Source: DASUBV01 sp036510065 (GTDB taxonomy: Bacteria > Actinomycetota > Actinomycetes > Streptosporangiales > Streptosporangiaceae). From it: 64,000 nucleotides of DNA. Every line of letters starts with the position of its first letter. The stretch's first letter is position 1. Made by a program: the position numbers and the translations under genes. This document shows, piece by piece, positions 1 to 8,125 of this stretch. The notes under the pieces were generated by a model that worked only from the letters and a program-made list of their open reading frames with translations, was not told where the DNA came from and made no database searches. Location: the NCBI GenBank assembly GCA_036510065.1, contig DATCEO010000112.1, positions 88,185 through 152,184 of the forward strand. Direction: 5' to 3'.

Positions 1-455
1 CCGACCTGCGCTCCGTGCTTGCGGTGGTGAGCGAGACCGTCCCGCCGCCCGGCGCCGAGGACCCCGACGACTGGCGGGCCGAGCTGCTCAGCCGGTACCA
101 AACGGTGATCGGGTTCCTGAAGGTGCTGCCGGCCGTGATCTCGTTCGGCGCGACCGCCGAGGGCGCGCCGGTGCTGGCCGCGATGCGGGCACTGCCCGAC
201 GTGCTGGCTTACCGCAGCCGGCTGCCCGCCCCGCTGGTCCCCGGCCGCCTCAATCAAGGCCGGCGTGGTGACCGGCCCGTGGCGGCGGCTGGTGTTCGGC
301 CACCCCGCGCACGAGGGCGGCGCGGTCAGCCGGCATGCCTACGCCTTCTGCGTGCTGGAGCAGTTCTGGCGGGGCCTCAAGCGCCGCGACATCTACGCCG
401 ACGCCTCCACCCGGTGGCGCAACCCGCAGGCCCGGCTCCTGAAAGGCGAGGCGTG
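1..455 (+). pseudogene. Tn3-family transposase, internal fragment with frameshift
   Basis: The reading from the left edge to about 255 (residues around VLPAVISFGATAEGAP) and from about 256 to 455 in the next frame (GPWRRLVFGHPAHEGG, then YAFCVLEQFWRGLKRRDIYA) together match the middle of the large Tn3-type transposases that carry an N-terminal DUF4158 domain. An extra A near 252-256 (CTCAATCAAG where CTCATCAAG would keep frame) breaks the gene. The fragment runs off the window on the left and ends abruptly at KGEAWT, where an N-terminal piece of a similar transposase begins. It cannot encode a working transposase. The family call is from recognised sequence; the exact original length is unknown. 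Confidence 0.75.
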
Positions 456-869
456 GACCGGAGCAGTACGAGCAGTTGCGGTCGTTCCCGGAGATCAGCA
501 GGGATGAGTTGTTCCGGTACTTCACGTTGACGCCGGCGGATGCGGCGTTTGTGGATCCGGGCGCTGGGCGGGGGCCGGGTGATCGGCTTGGGATGGCAGT
601 CCAGCTCGCGACGTTGCCGTGGCTGGGTTTTGTGCCCGACGGTGTGGCCTCGGCTCCACCGGCGGCGGTGGGCCGCCTGGCGGAGCGGCTGGGCTTGGAT
701 CCGGGGGCGCTGCGGGGGCATGGGAGGCGGGCGCAGACCCGCTCGGATCATCTGACCGCAGGGCAGGGAAGAACTCCATACCGCCCTGACCGAGATGGAG
801 AACGCCCTGGCGGGCGCGCTGCCCGACGACACCGGGGTTGAGGAACCTGCGGACAGCACTTATCGCTGA
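456..869 (+). pseudogene. Tn3-family transposase, N-terminal fragment plus short tail
   Basis: From 456 the frame reads EQYEQLRSFPEISRDELFRY and continues through AVQLATLPWLGFVPDG and RRAQTRSDHL to about 757. This is the DUF4158 N-terminal domain of Tn3-type transposases, lacking its start codon. After 757 similarity stops. A different frame from 768 reads EELHTALTEMENALAGAL and ends at a TGA at 867-869; this may be another scrap of the same family but is weak. The N-terminal piece lies downstream of the internal piece at 1-455, the reverse of the normal protein order, so at least one rearrangement or a second copy is needed to explain it. Confidence 0.65.
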
Positions 870-917
870 GAATGATCGTGGTTGTGGCTGGCGAAGAGTA
901 GAGGGTTTGGGGGCAGG

Positions 918-1826
918 TCAGCGGCGGTCGCGGCGGCGTCTGGCGGCGCGGATCTCGGCGTCGGCGACCTCGTCGGTAAGCAGGGTGTAGAGCTGGGTGG
1001 TCTCGGTGGAGGGGTGGCCGAGGCGGCGGCGGACGACTTCGATGGAAACGCAGGCGTTGATGAGTTCGATGGCGTGGGCGTGGCGGAGCTGGTGGATGTC
1101 GATCTCGACTCCGGCAGCTTCGCAGTAGCTCTCCCATCGGTGGTGGACGGCGTCGTAGGACAGGGGACCTCCGTTGCCGTTGATGCTGGCGCGGAAGGCG
1201 GGGCCGAACCGGTACCCAGCACGGGTGAGGTAGAGCTTGAGGAGGGCGACGTAGCCGCGGTCGTCGAGGAGGACGGTGCGGACGGTGCCGCCCTTGCCGT
1301 GGATGCGGACGTGCTCGTCGTCTTGGCGGAGGTCGAAGTCTTCGAGGTCGAGGCTGCAGACTTCGGCGGCGCGTGCTCCGCAGACGTAGATCGTCTCGAA
1401 CAGGACGCGGTCGCGGAGCCGGTCGAGGGGGACGTCTTTGCGCGGCCGTCTGCTGCAGATCTTGCCCAGGACCTTGGCGACGTCGTCGGCCGCGGCGGGC
1501 CTGGGCAGGGTCTTGGGCACCTTGATGGTGTCGATCTTGTCCATGGGGTTGGTGTCGAGGCCGTCCTGGCGGACGGCCCAACGGCAGAAGGAGGAGACGG
1601 CGGCGCGTTTGCGCTTGCGGGTCGCGGCCGACAGTTCGCTGATGTCGGCGAGGAACGCGCGGATCGGGTCGGCGGTGAGGTCGGCGAGTTCGCCGTCGCA
1701 GTGGGCGGTGAACTGGAGGAGGTCGCCGCGGTAGGCGCGGACGGTGTGGGCGGAGGCGTTGGCGTTCTTCTGGTCGGTGAGGAAGTCGTCCAGGTGCCGG
1801 GCGAGCGGGTGGTCGCGGCCGAGCTG
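918..1826 (-). CDS. Tyrosine recombinase/integrase, start unclear
   Basis: Site-specific recombinase of the XerC/D type. Counting from the ATG at 1544 (208 residues), the catalytic set is present: Arg58 in CGARAAEV, Lys84 in HGKGG, His151 and Arg154 in HQLRHAHA, His177 in LGHPST and Tyr186 in TTQLYT. Upstream of that ATG the same frame stays open to 1826 and reads as a normal core-binding domain (HTVRAYRGDLLQF, KRKRAAVSSFCRWAV), so the ATG at 1544 is internal. A TAA at 1827-1829 closes the frame and no ATG or GTG lies between, so the true start is missing, rare (CTG or TTG), or in another frame after a frameshift. It lies between Tn3 fragments, as expected of an element-borne integrase. Confidence 0.7.
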   Translation of the reverse strand, partial: QLGRDHPLARHLDDFLTDQKNANASAHTVRAYRGDLLQFTAHCDGELADLTADPIRAFLADISELSAATRKRKRAAVSSFCRWAVRQDGLDTNPMDKIDTIKVPKTLPRPAAADDVAKVLGKICSRRPRKDVPLDRLRDRVLFETIYVCGARAAEVCSLDLEDFDLRQDDEHVRIHGKGGTVRTVLLDDRGYVALLKLYLTRAGYRFGPAFRASINGNGGPLSYDAVHHRWESYCEAAGVEIDIHQLRHAHAIELINACVSIEVVRRRLGHPSTETTQLYTLLTDEVADAEIRAARRRRDRR

Positions 1827-1942
1827 TTATCTCGCAACCATTCTCGACTCTCTCAGCGCCTAGATCGAGTACTTCGGCGAGCCGCTTGCCGCCGAAGTCG
1901 TCGAGGAGCCGTTGTCCGACCCGCAGATGAACAGGCTCCGCG

Positions 1943-2680
1943 TCAGTATGGGGTGAGGACGTCGAACTCGTTGCCCTCGGGGTCGGCGAGGCACGTCCAC
2001 GGCACGTCGCCCTGGCCGAGGTCGATGTCGGTGGCGCCGAGAGCCCGCAGCCGGGCCACCTCCGCCGCTTGATCGTCACCGGGGTACGGCCGGAGGTCGA
2101 GATGGACGCGGTTCTTCACGGTCTTCGCGTCGGGCGTGCGGAGGAACTCCAGATACGGGCCGACCCCCTTGGCGGAGCGCAGCACCGCATGATCGTCGGT
2201 CACCTCGTGCAGGGTCCAGTCCATCGCCTCGCCCCAGAACCGGGCCATGGCCCGCGGATCCGCGCAGTCGACCACCACCGCGGCCATCGGACCGGTGTCC
2301 CGGTAGATCGATCGGGGCTCCGCCACGCAGAACTCGTTGCCCTCCGGGTCGGCCAGGACCGTCCAGGGGACGTCGCCCTGGCCCACGTCGGCGGGCGTCG
2401 CGCCGAGATCCTGGAGGCGCGCGACCAGGTCCGCCTGATGGACGGCAGAGGTGGTGGCGAGGTCGATGTGCACGCGGTTCTTCACCGTCTTGGGTTCCGG
2501 GACGGCAATGACGTCGACGCAGACGGCGACCGGGTCGGGATAGACGAAGCCCTCGGGTTCGAGGTTGGTCACGCCGGGTTCCTCGCTGGAAACGCCCCAG
2601 CCGAGCACCTCCGCCCAGAACCGGCCGAGGGCGGAGTCATCCCGAGCATTCATCGCAATCTGAACAAGCCGCGTCGCCAT
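1943..2680 (-). CDS. VOC-family protein with two glyoxalase-like domains
   Basis: A 245-residue protein made of two tandem vicinal-oxygen-chelate domains (about residues 1-125 and 130-245). Each half carries the motif KTVKNRVH(I/L)DL and ends in a VLADPEGNEF or CLADPEGNEF strand, typical of the actinobacterial glyoxalase/bleomycin-resistance group. The substrate is unknown; such proteins include metal-dependent lyases, dioxygenases and drug-binding proteins. The start ATG is the first in frame. The gene is complete although flanked on both sides by transposon debris, and no obvious operon partner is present. Confidence 0.85.
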   Translation of the reverse strand: MATRLVQIAMNARDDSALGRFWAEVLGWGVSSEEPGVTNLEPEGFVYPDPVAVCVDVIAVPEPKTVKNRVHIDLATTSAVHQADLVARLQDLGATPADVGQGDVPWTVLADPEGNEFCVAEPRSIYRDTGPMAAVVVDCADPRAMARFWGEAMDWTLHEVTDDHAVLRSAKGVGPYLEFLRTPDAKTVKNRVHLDLRPYPGDDQAAEVARLRALGATDIDLGQGDVPWTCLADPEGNEFDVLTPY

Positions 2681-2734
2681 GCCGCCGATCTTAAGCCCGC
2701 GTGAATGAACCGCGAGGAACCGCAGGCCTTCGGC

Positions 2735-2966
2735 TCAACCGGCGGTACCGGGCAGGTCGGGGACTTCGCCGAACTGCCGAAGGCCCCGGTCGGGTGCGGA
2801 GGCGGTGATGGCGTAGCGGCCCAGGGAAGTTGATGTGGGCGTGGCCGAGTGGACTGAGGCGGGCGACATCTTCGTCCTTGACCGGGACGCCCTCGGCGCG
2901 GAGCTGGTCGACGGCCCCTGACAGGTAGCGGGTGTTCCACAGCGCGACGGCGCTGACGACCAGGCC
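2735..2966 (-). pseudogene. Tn3-family transposase, C-terminal fragment with frameshift
   Basis: On the minus strand the reading SAVALWNTRYLSGAVDQLRA and DEDVARLSPLGHAHINF is the C-terminal end of a Tn3-type transposase. Near 2835 the frame changes and the tail continues as GRYAITASAPDRGLRQFGEV in a neighbouring frame, ending at a stop at 2735-2737. The fragment has no start and abuts a reverse-transcriptase relic on the opposite strand at about 2967. A similar C-terminal scrap lies at 11253-11525 on the plus strand. Confidence 0.75.
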
Positions 2967-3365
2967 GACTTCTTCGGCCAGCTTGACCGGGACTGGCTGG
3001 GAAAGTTTCTCCGGCACCGGATCGCGGATGAAAGGGTCCTGCGGCTGATCGGCAAGTGGCTGGCCGCAGGGGTCGTCGAGGACGGGACCTGGGCGGAGAC
3101 TGACAGGGGATCACCGCAGGGGTCATCGGTTTCGCCGCTGCTCGCGAACGTGTACCTGCACTACGTCCTGGACCTGTGGGCCGACTGGTGGAGGCGCCGG
3201 CACGCGCACGGTGATGTGATCATCATCAGGTTCGCGGACGACTTCATCGTCGGGTTCGAGCACCGGCAGGACGCCGAGCGGTTCCGGGACGAGCTGGGCG
3301 GCAGGTTTGTCCGGCTCGGGTTGGAACTGCACCCGGCGGAAAACCGGCTCGAAACGGGCACGGGC
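2967..3365 (+). pseudogene. Group II intron reverse transcriptase, 5' relic
   Basis: In one frame from about 2967 the sequence reads FFGQLDRDWLGKFL, then GSPQGSSVSPLLANVYLHYV and IIIRFADDFIVGF. These are reverse-transcriptase motifs of group II intron maturases; FADDF holds the two catalytic aspartates. The N-terminus is missing, and the frame is cut at 3365 by the left end of the transposon that begins at 3366. The matching C-terminal part resumes at 8298 beyond the transposon, but in another frame and with roughly 80 residues missing, so the intron was probably already defective before the insertion. Confidence 0.8.
3361..3365. repeat. Target-site duplication CGGGC, left copy
   Basis: CGGGC stands directly before the TGTG terminus of the transposon at 3366 and is repeated exactly at 8294-8298, directly after the CACA terminus. 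A 5-bp duplication is the expected product of Tn402/Tn552/Mu-type DDE transposition. Confidence 0.85.
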
Positions 3366-3413
3366 TGTGATCTTCAGAGCTTGATGGCGCGAAATCTTTC
3401 GCGCTAAATGGCG
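3366..3413 (+). repeat. Left terminal inverted repeat with two TGGCG boxes
   Basis: TGTG at 3366, TCAG at 3374, TGGCG at 3385 and again at 3409. The order and the TCAG-to-TGGCG and box-to-box spacings match the inverted right end. The left end also contains GCGCGAAA-TC-TTTCGCGC (3387-3404), an extra palindrome not shared with the right end. Confidence 0.8.
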
Positions 3414-4310
3414 TTACATGACCCCGATAACGAGGGATTCGCGGGCGGCGTCGACGACTTCGCTGGTGACAGTGTTGAGTTGGTTGATGTCCATGATGCG
3501 GTGGATCTGAGCCATCAGCCGGGTTGTGAGGCGGAAGTTTCCGCTGGTCGCGCGCAGGATTGCAGCGCGGGCCTCGTTGGTGGTGAAGTCGGCCGCGTCG
3601 TCCAGGCCGAGGTGGGGCCAGCGGCGGGTGATGACGAAGGTCTGCTCGTCGGCGGTGAGTGGCTGGTAGTGGTGGAGGAATCCGACGCGGCTGTAGAGCT
3701 GGGGGTAGCGGGCGAGGCGGCGTTCGATGCCAGGCATGCCTATCAGGATGAGGCCGATACCGGTGCGGTCGTGGTGGTCGCGCAGCGCTTCCAGGCTGGG
3801 CATTTTGAGACGGTCGGCTTCGTCGACGATGAGCAGTTCGGCGAAGGGGCCACCGCGTGACGCAAGTTCGGTGGGGCCGCGGTCGGGGTGCAGGGTCTCC
3901 TCGATGCACCAGCTGAGCCTGTTGTGCAGGTCGGCGACTTCCTTGTCGACGACGCGAGGTGTGTTGTGGACCTTGGGCGTGTAAAAGACGGTCCGTGCCG
4001 CGATCGCGGACGCGGGGGCCTCGCCGTGCATGAACGTGAAACGACGGACGGCTGGCTCTGTTTCTTTCCACTCGCTGTACTGGAGCGCTGACAAGGTCTT
4101 GCCCACACCCGGCGGCCCGTAGCACAGGCCGATGTAGCGGTCGCGGCGCACGGCGTCGCAGAACTCGGCGAAGCGGCGGTGCTGCTTGGTGACAATAAAC
4201 TCAGTGTGGGGTTGCACGGGTGACTGTGCCTGTCCAGGTTCGGTGCTGTGCTCACCGGCCGGGTCCGGAGCGGTCACGGTGGGGGCCTGGCCGGTGTCCT
4301 GTGATGTCAT
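3414..4310 (-). CDS. tniB: TniB-like AAA ATPase of the transposon
   Basis: A 298-residue ATP-binding transposition helper of the TniB/TnsC/MuB class. The Walker A loop is GPPGVGKT at residues 65-72 and Walker B is LLIVDEAD at 159-166. Members of this family form filaments on DNA, choose the target and activate the DDE transposase. The C-terminal half (GMPGIERRLARYPQLYSRVG, then a helical ITRRWPHLG region) is normal for the family. The gene begins 9 nt after tniA ends, so the two are surely one operon. Its stop codon abuts the second TGGCG box of the left transposon end. Confidence 0.9.
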   Translation of the reverse strand: MTSQDTGQAPTVTAPDPAGEHSTEPGQAQSPVQPHTEFIVTKQHRRFAEFCDAVRRDRYIGLCYGPPGVGKTLSALQYSEWKETEPAVRRFTFMHGEAPASAIAARTVFYTPKVHNTPRVVDKEVADLHNRLSWCIEETLHPDRGPTELASRGGPFAELLIVDEADRLKMPSLEALRDHHDRTGIGLILIGMPGIERRLARYPQLYSRVGFLHHYQPLTADEQTFVITRRWPHLGLDDAADFTTNEARAAILRATSGNFRLTTRLMAQIHRIMDINQLNTVTSEVVDAARESLVIGVM

Positions 4311-4319
4311 GCCGGAGGG

Positions 4320-5936
4320 TCAGTCCTCTCGGTACAGCTTGAGGGTGCGCTGCGGGACGGGCGGCCTGCCGGGAGCGGCCGGCGCAGCGGGCGGCCCGGT
4401 GACTGTGCGTGCGGCCGGATCCTGGTAGCCGGGCTGGTGAACGGCCAGGAGCTGGTCGACGGCCTTGCTGCGGTCGCCGATGCTGCGCCGCAGCTCGCGG
4501 CGGCGGGCGTTGCGCGCGGCGGTGAGCGTCTTGAGCGCGACGGCTTGCCCGGCGAGTTCGGGGCAGATCACCCGGCACAGGAATGCGCCGTCGTGGAAGA
4601 CCCGGATCTCGGCCAGGTCGCGGGGGTCGTAGCGGATCAGGACGTGCTCGCCGACGTAGGCGGCCAGTACCGGGTCGAGGTAGCGCAGGCCCTGGAAGTG
4701 CACGCCGTCGGGATGGATCTTGCGGGGCTTGGCGACGGTGAGCAGCAGCAGGTCCAGTTGCTCCAGCGAGTCGGGCATGCGAGGGAGGAACCCGCCGGCT
4801 GACCAGCGTCTGGCCGGGGCCTGGCGGGTTTCGCTGTGCACGCGATGGTTGTAGTCGCCGACCAGGAACCTCCCGATCGCGGCGTCGAGCTCGGCCAGGG
4901 TCAGCCGGGCCTGCCCGGCGCGGCCGGGTGTGCCTGGCGGGCCGTAGCCGGGCAGCGTGGACAGGCACATCTGGTTGACCGTGCTGAATAGCCGCTCGAT
5001 CTTCCCGCGGCCGCGGGGCTGGCCCGGCAGGGAGAACGCCAGCCGCATCTTGATGTCGGCGGCGACCTGCTCAAGGTGCGCCGAGGTGAAGTCGCTGCCG
5101 TGGTCGGTGTAGAAGACACCGGGAATGCCGCATACCGGCCATCCGGGGTCGGGCTTGCGCCAGATCGCCTGGCGCAATGCCAGCGCGGTGTTGAAGGCTG
5201 ATGGCGCCTCGAGGGTGACGGCGTAGCCGGCCACCGCCCGGGAGTGGTCATCTTCGATCGCGGTCAGCCATGGGCGCGCTGTCTGCTGGCCGGGGGTGAG
5301 GACCCAGATGTCGAGCTGGGTGTGGTCGGCCTGCCAGATCCCGTTGGGCGTGCTTGCCTGCCTGCGGTACACCAGGTCGAACACCGCCTGGTAGCGCTTG
5401 GTGCCCTCCAGCGCGAGCGTCCGCATGGCCGGGTCCATCCCGGCGATGACGGAGTACACCGCGCTGTAGGACGGGACTGGCCACCCCTGGGCGGTGGCCA
5501 CGCCGGTGACCGTGCGGTGGATCGCTGCGGCGCTGGGAGCGGGCGGGCGCAGCGCCAGGCCCTCGATCAGCGCCACCAGGTCATCGGGCATCCGGCGGCC
5601 GCGGTCTGCGCGGGCGGTGCGGGCCAGCCCGGCGATCCCGCCGGCGTGGTAGCGCCGCAGCCACCGCTGTGCGGTGCGCAACGGAACCGCGGCCTGGCGT
5701 GCGGCTTCGGCCAGGGTGACGCCGTCGTGCAGGTGCGGTGCCAGCACCGCATGCCGGCCCATCGCCTGCCGGCGTTGCGCGGTGCTCAGCTCAGCCAGCC
5801 CGGGGACCGCCGCGGCGTCGTCGTTATCCGGCAGCCCTGGCGAGGTGCCGGTAGATCGTGGGGCGGGTGACGCCGAACTCCGCGGCGATCTCAGCGACCG
5901 TATAGCGCCGTTTCCCGTCTTCGCCGGTTTCCTCAT
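4320..5936 (-). CDS. tniA: TniA-like DDE transposase (Mu/IS481-type integrase core)
   Basis: Transposase of 538 residues if started at 5936. It has helix-turn-helix segments (about 65-110, with AVPLRTAQRWLRRY), then an RNase H-fold core with Asp204 in WQADHTQLDIW, Asp278 in FYTDHGSDF and Glu314 in GRGKIERLFSTVN, and a Mu-type C-terminal beta domain. It cuts and joins the transposon ends with the help of TniB. The start is uncertain. The ATG at 5936 overlaps the resolvase gene by 113 nt. The next ATG (5762) would remove GLAELSTAQRRQ, which is normal family sequence, so the true start lies upstream of 5762. Confidence 0.88.
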   Translation of the reverse strand: MRKPAKTGNGAIRSLRSPRSSASPAPRSTGTSPGLPDNDDAAAVPGLAELSTAQRRQAMGRHAVLAPHLHDGVTLAEAARQAAVPLRTAQRWLRRYHAGGIAGLARTARADRGRRMPDDLVALIEGLALRPPAPSAAAIHRTVTGVATAQGWPVPSYSAVYSVIAGMDPAMRTLALEGTKRYQAVFDLVYRRQASTPNGIWQADHTQLDIWVLTPGQQTARPWLTAIEDDHSRAVAGYAVTLEAPSAFNTALALRQAIWRKPDPGWPVCGIPGVFYTDHGSDFTSAHLEQVAADIKMRLAFSLPGQPRGRGKIERLFSTVNQMCLSTLPGYGPPGTPGRAGQARLTLAELDAAIGRFLVGDYNHRVHSETRQAPARRWSAGGFLPRMPDSLEQLDLLLLTVAKPRKIHPDGVHFQGLRYLDPVLAAYVGEHVLIRYDPRDLAEIRVFHDGAFLCRVICPELAGQAVALKTLTAARNARRRELRRSIGDRSKAVDQLLAVHQPGYQDPAARTVTGPPAAPAAPGRPPVPQRTLKLYRED

Positions 5937-6402
5937 ACATCTCCCGTGCCAGCCTGACCTGCCGCGTGCCCAGCTTTGGTTTCTGGCCCCCGGTTCGGCC
6001 GCGGGCGCGGGCGGCGGCCAGGCCGTCCATCGTCCGCTCCGACATCAGGGCGTGCTCGAACTCGGCGATCGAGCCCAGAATCTGGAAGAACATCCGCCCG
6101 ACCGCGGTGGAGGTGTCGATGCCCTGGTCCAGCACGACCAGGTCCACCTCCCGGGCCCGCAGGAACCTGGACAGCTCGATCAGGTGCTCCAGCGAGCGAC
6201 CCAGCCGGTCGAGCTTGGTGATCACCAGCTGGTCACCCGCCCGGTTGGCCGACAGCAGCGCCCGGTCTAGTTCCGGCCGGCGGGCCAGCTTTCCGGATGC
6301 CCTGTCGATGAACACCTCATCGCATCCCGCGGCCCGCAAGGCGTCGCGCTGCGCTTCGGGGTGCTGATCGCGAGTGGATACCCGCCCGTAGCCGATCCGC
6401 AT
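5824..6402 (-). CDS. Serine recombinase (resolvase/invertase family)
   Basis: A 192-residue small serine recombinase starting at MRIGYGRVSTRDQ. Ser9 is the nucleophile, and VITKLDRLGRS and AVGRMFFQILGSIAEFE are family motifs. The C-terminus ends in a Hin-type helix-turn-helix (VAEIAAEFGVTRPTIYRHLA). It would resolve cointegrates at a res site; a perfect short palindrome at 6453-6469, about 50 bp upstream, is a good candidate. The upstream in-frame ATG at 6456 would add 18 residues unlike the family, so 6402 is preferred. The 3' end overlaps the 5' end of tniA. Confidence 0.92.
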   Translation of the reverse strand: MRIGYGRVSTRDQHPEAQRDALRAAGCDEVFIDRASGKLARRPELDRALLSANRAGDQLVITKLDRLGRSLEHLIELSRFLRAREVDLVVLDQGIDTSTAVGRMFFQILGSIAEFEHALMSERTMDGLAAARARGRTGGQKPKLGTRQVRLAREMYEETGEDGKRRYTVAEIAAEFGVTRPTIYRHLARAAG

Positions 6403-6452
6403 ACCCTCACAGTATCGCGAACACCCGGGCGCGTGACATTGCTGCGTACACG

Positions 6453-6469
6453 GCATGTGTTACACATGC
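6453..6469. promoter_or_regulatory. Palindrome, candidate res site of the resolvase
   Basis: GCATGTGT-T-ACACATGC is a perfect 8-bp inverted repeat with one central base, lying 51 bp upstream of the resolvase start. Small serine recombinases act at such dyads placed next to their own gene. It could equally be an operator controlling the resolvase. No further subsites were defined. Confidence 0.5.
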
Positions 6470-6589
6470 GGCCAGCGCAGATGCCGACGGCCAGACTGTG
6501 TATCACGGACGTTCGTTACCGCGACGGCTATGACGACCGCCCTGACCTGGCTGCGATGGTCAGACAGGGGGGCCGTACGGGCGGATGCG

Positions 6590-6701
6590 GGGGTTCAGGT
6601 CGTTGAGGCACTGCACGTTGGTCGGCGACGAGGTCGAACGCCGCCGGGTCGCTGCGGCCCAGCCGCTCGACGTATTCGCGCACTACCTGTTCAGGTGTCA
6701 A
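6590..6701 (-). pseudogene. SnoaL/NTF2-like N-terminal scrap
   Basis: On the minus strand, LTPEQVVREYVERLGRSDPA reads like the first helix of a SnoaL/NTF2-fold protein, but the frame loses sense after about 30 residues and no full domain follows. It lies in the otherwise non-coding 6403-6911 stretch inside the transposon, between the resolvase and the VOC cargo gene, and may be a remnant of lost cargo. The identification rests on one short segment. Confidence 0.35.
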
Positions 6702-6911
6702 TTGATATGCCCCGTCCGGCGCTGAGCTTCGGCTGGCGGTTCTGGCGGGTGTCGTTGACGACAGCTGCGCGCCGGCGTCGCCGGGATATTGCGGATTGAC
6801 GTGGACGCAGCTGGCCTGCGAGGAAGGTCCACCTGGCGGAGTAAGGGCTCAGTATCCAGCAGGGACCCGGCGCCAGGGCGTGGACGACCGCAGCTGCCAG
6901 GGGACGGAGGT

Positions 6912-7403
6912 TCATGGCGTTCGCGTCTCGGCGTCGATCTCACGGCTGCGGCGCTGCGCGGTTTCGCGTGGGTCGTCGATCCGGGTGACCTGGTCGTCGG
7001 CGAGCTGGCTGTGGTGTTCGACGGTGTAGAAGCGCACCTCGTGGCCGTCGGGGTCGTGCAGCATCGGAAGGATCCAGCCGATGCTGGCGAAATGGACGCC
7101 GCCGTGCTGGTCACCGAGGTCGGTCAGCCGCTGGGCGAGGGCCTCGATGGCTGGCTTGCCGGGCACGCCGATCGCGAAGTAGTCGAAGCCGGCGGCTGCC
7201 GCGGCCCGGCCGGGATCCAGCCGGAGCGCGAGGTCGGGACCGCCGTTCGGGTGCCGCATCGCGATGCCCATCAGGGTTCCCGCCTCGACGAACTCGACCT
7301 GGGTCTGGTAGCCGAGCCGGGTCTGGTACCAGGTGACGGATCTGGCCAGATCCGTCACCGGAAGCTTCAGGTGGTGGACCCCGGCGAGTGCTGGTGCGGT
7401 CAT
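6912..7403 (-). CDS. VOC-family (glyoxalase-like) protein, transposon cargo
   Basis: A single-domain VOC protein of 163 residues. It starts with VHHLKLPVTDLARSVTWYQ and contains MRHPNGGPDLALRLDP and LHDPDGHEVRFY, which hold the usual metal-ligand positions (His near the N-terminus, Glu in the last strand). It is divergently transcribed from a TetR regulator with a 50-bp intergenic region bearing inverted repeats, so it is probably that regulator's target. As part of an intact transposon it may give a selectable trait such as detoxification or drug binding; this is inference. Confidence 0.85.
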   Translation of the reverse strand: MTAPALAGVHHLKLPVTDLARSVTWYQTRLGYQTQVEFVEAGTLMGIAMRHPNGGPDLALRLDPGRAAAAAGFDYFAIGVPGKPAIEALAQRLTDLGDQHGGVHFASIGWILPMLHDPDGHEVRFYTVEHHSQLADDQVTRIDDPRETAQRRSREIDAETRTP

Positions 7404-7416
7404 GACACCCCTCCTG

Positions 7417-7451
7417 AGTGCAGTTCCACTGTAATGCAGTTAGACTGCACT
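7417..7451. promoter_or_regulatory. Operator between VOC gene and TetR gene
   Basis: AGTGCAGT (7417-7424) and ACTGCACT (7444-7451) form a perfect 8-bp inverted repeat, with a second, overlapping dyad ACTG-TAATG-CAGT inside. It fills the gap between the two divergent starts (7403 and 7454), the usual place for a TetR autoregulatory operator. Confidence 0.75.
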
Positions 7452-7453
7452 TC

Positions 7454-8125
7454 ATGGCTCGAGATGTCAACCCGCTTGCCGCAGCCCGCCGGGGCCGTCG
7501 CGTCGCAGATACCGAGAGCCGGCTGCTGCAGGCGGCCAGCCGGCTGTTCATCCGCGATGGCTATTCCGCGACGACGCTCGCGGCCGTTGCCGAGGCAGCC
7601 GGCGTCGCGCCGCGCACCGTCTACGTCCGCTTTGGGACCAAGGCGGCGCTGCTCAAGCGCGCGGTCGACGTCGCCCTGGTCGGCGACACCTCGCCCGTCG
7701 ACGTCGCCGGACGGGAGTGGATGCAGCGCTCGATGACCGCGCCCACCCTGGACGAGCGAATCGCCGCTGGCGCCCGCGGAGCCCGCGACATGATGCATCG
7801 AGTCGGCCCGCTGCTGGCCGTCGCCGCCCAGGCCGAACCCGTCGAGCCCGTCATCGCCGCCGCCGCCCAGGCCGGACGAGAAGCCACCCGCGACTCGTTG
7901 CGGCGGTTCTGGACCACGGCCGCCGCCGACGGCCTGCTCGGGCCCGGCGCCGACGTCGACTGGCTCGCCCAGACCGCCGCCCTCGTCGGCGCCGCCCAGA
8001 CCTACCTGCTCGCTGCCCGCACTCTCGGCTGGGACCCCGACGCCTACGAGCGCTGGCTGATACTCACCTGGCACCGACTCGCCGCCGCCGCAGCGTCCAC
8101 CCGGACGGACCCACCGCCCGCGTAG
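7454..8125 (+). CDS. TetR/AcrR-family regulator, transposon cargo
   Basis: A 223-residue repressor. The N-terminal helix-turn-helix is clear (ESRLLQAASRLFIRDGYSAT, AEAAGVAPRTVYVRFGTKAA), followed by a helical ligand domain with no recognised ligand signature. The ATG at 7454 is chosen over an upstream start at 7418 because the latter would translate through the operator palindrome. It is divergent from the VOC gene it probably represses. It is the last gene inside the transposon, about 120 bp before the right TGGCG boxes. Confidence 0.9.
   Translation: MARDVNPLAAARRGRRVADTESRLLQAASRLFIRDGYSATTLAAVAEAAGVAPRTVYVRFGTKAALLKRAVDVALVGDTSPVDVAGREWMQRSMTAPTLDERIAAGARGARDMMHRVGPLLAVAAQAEPVEPVIAAAAQAGREATRDSLRRFWTTAAADGLLGPGADVDWLAQTAALVGAAQTYLLAARTLGWDPDAYERWLILTWHRLAAAAASTRTDPPPA

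Noticed and set aside
3387..3404. GCGCGAAA-TC-TTTCGCGC palindrome as a separate operator
   Set aside because: It lies inside the left transposon end and downstream of tniB's stop. It is more simply part of the end structure.
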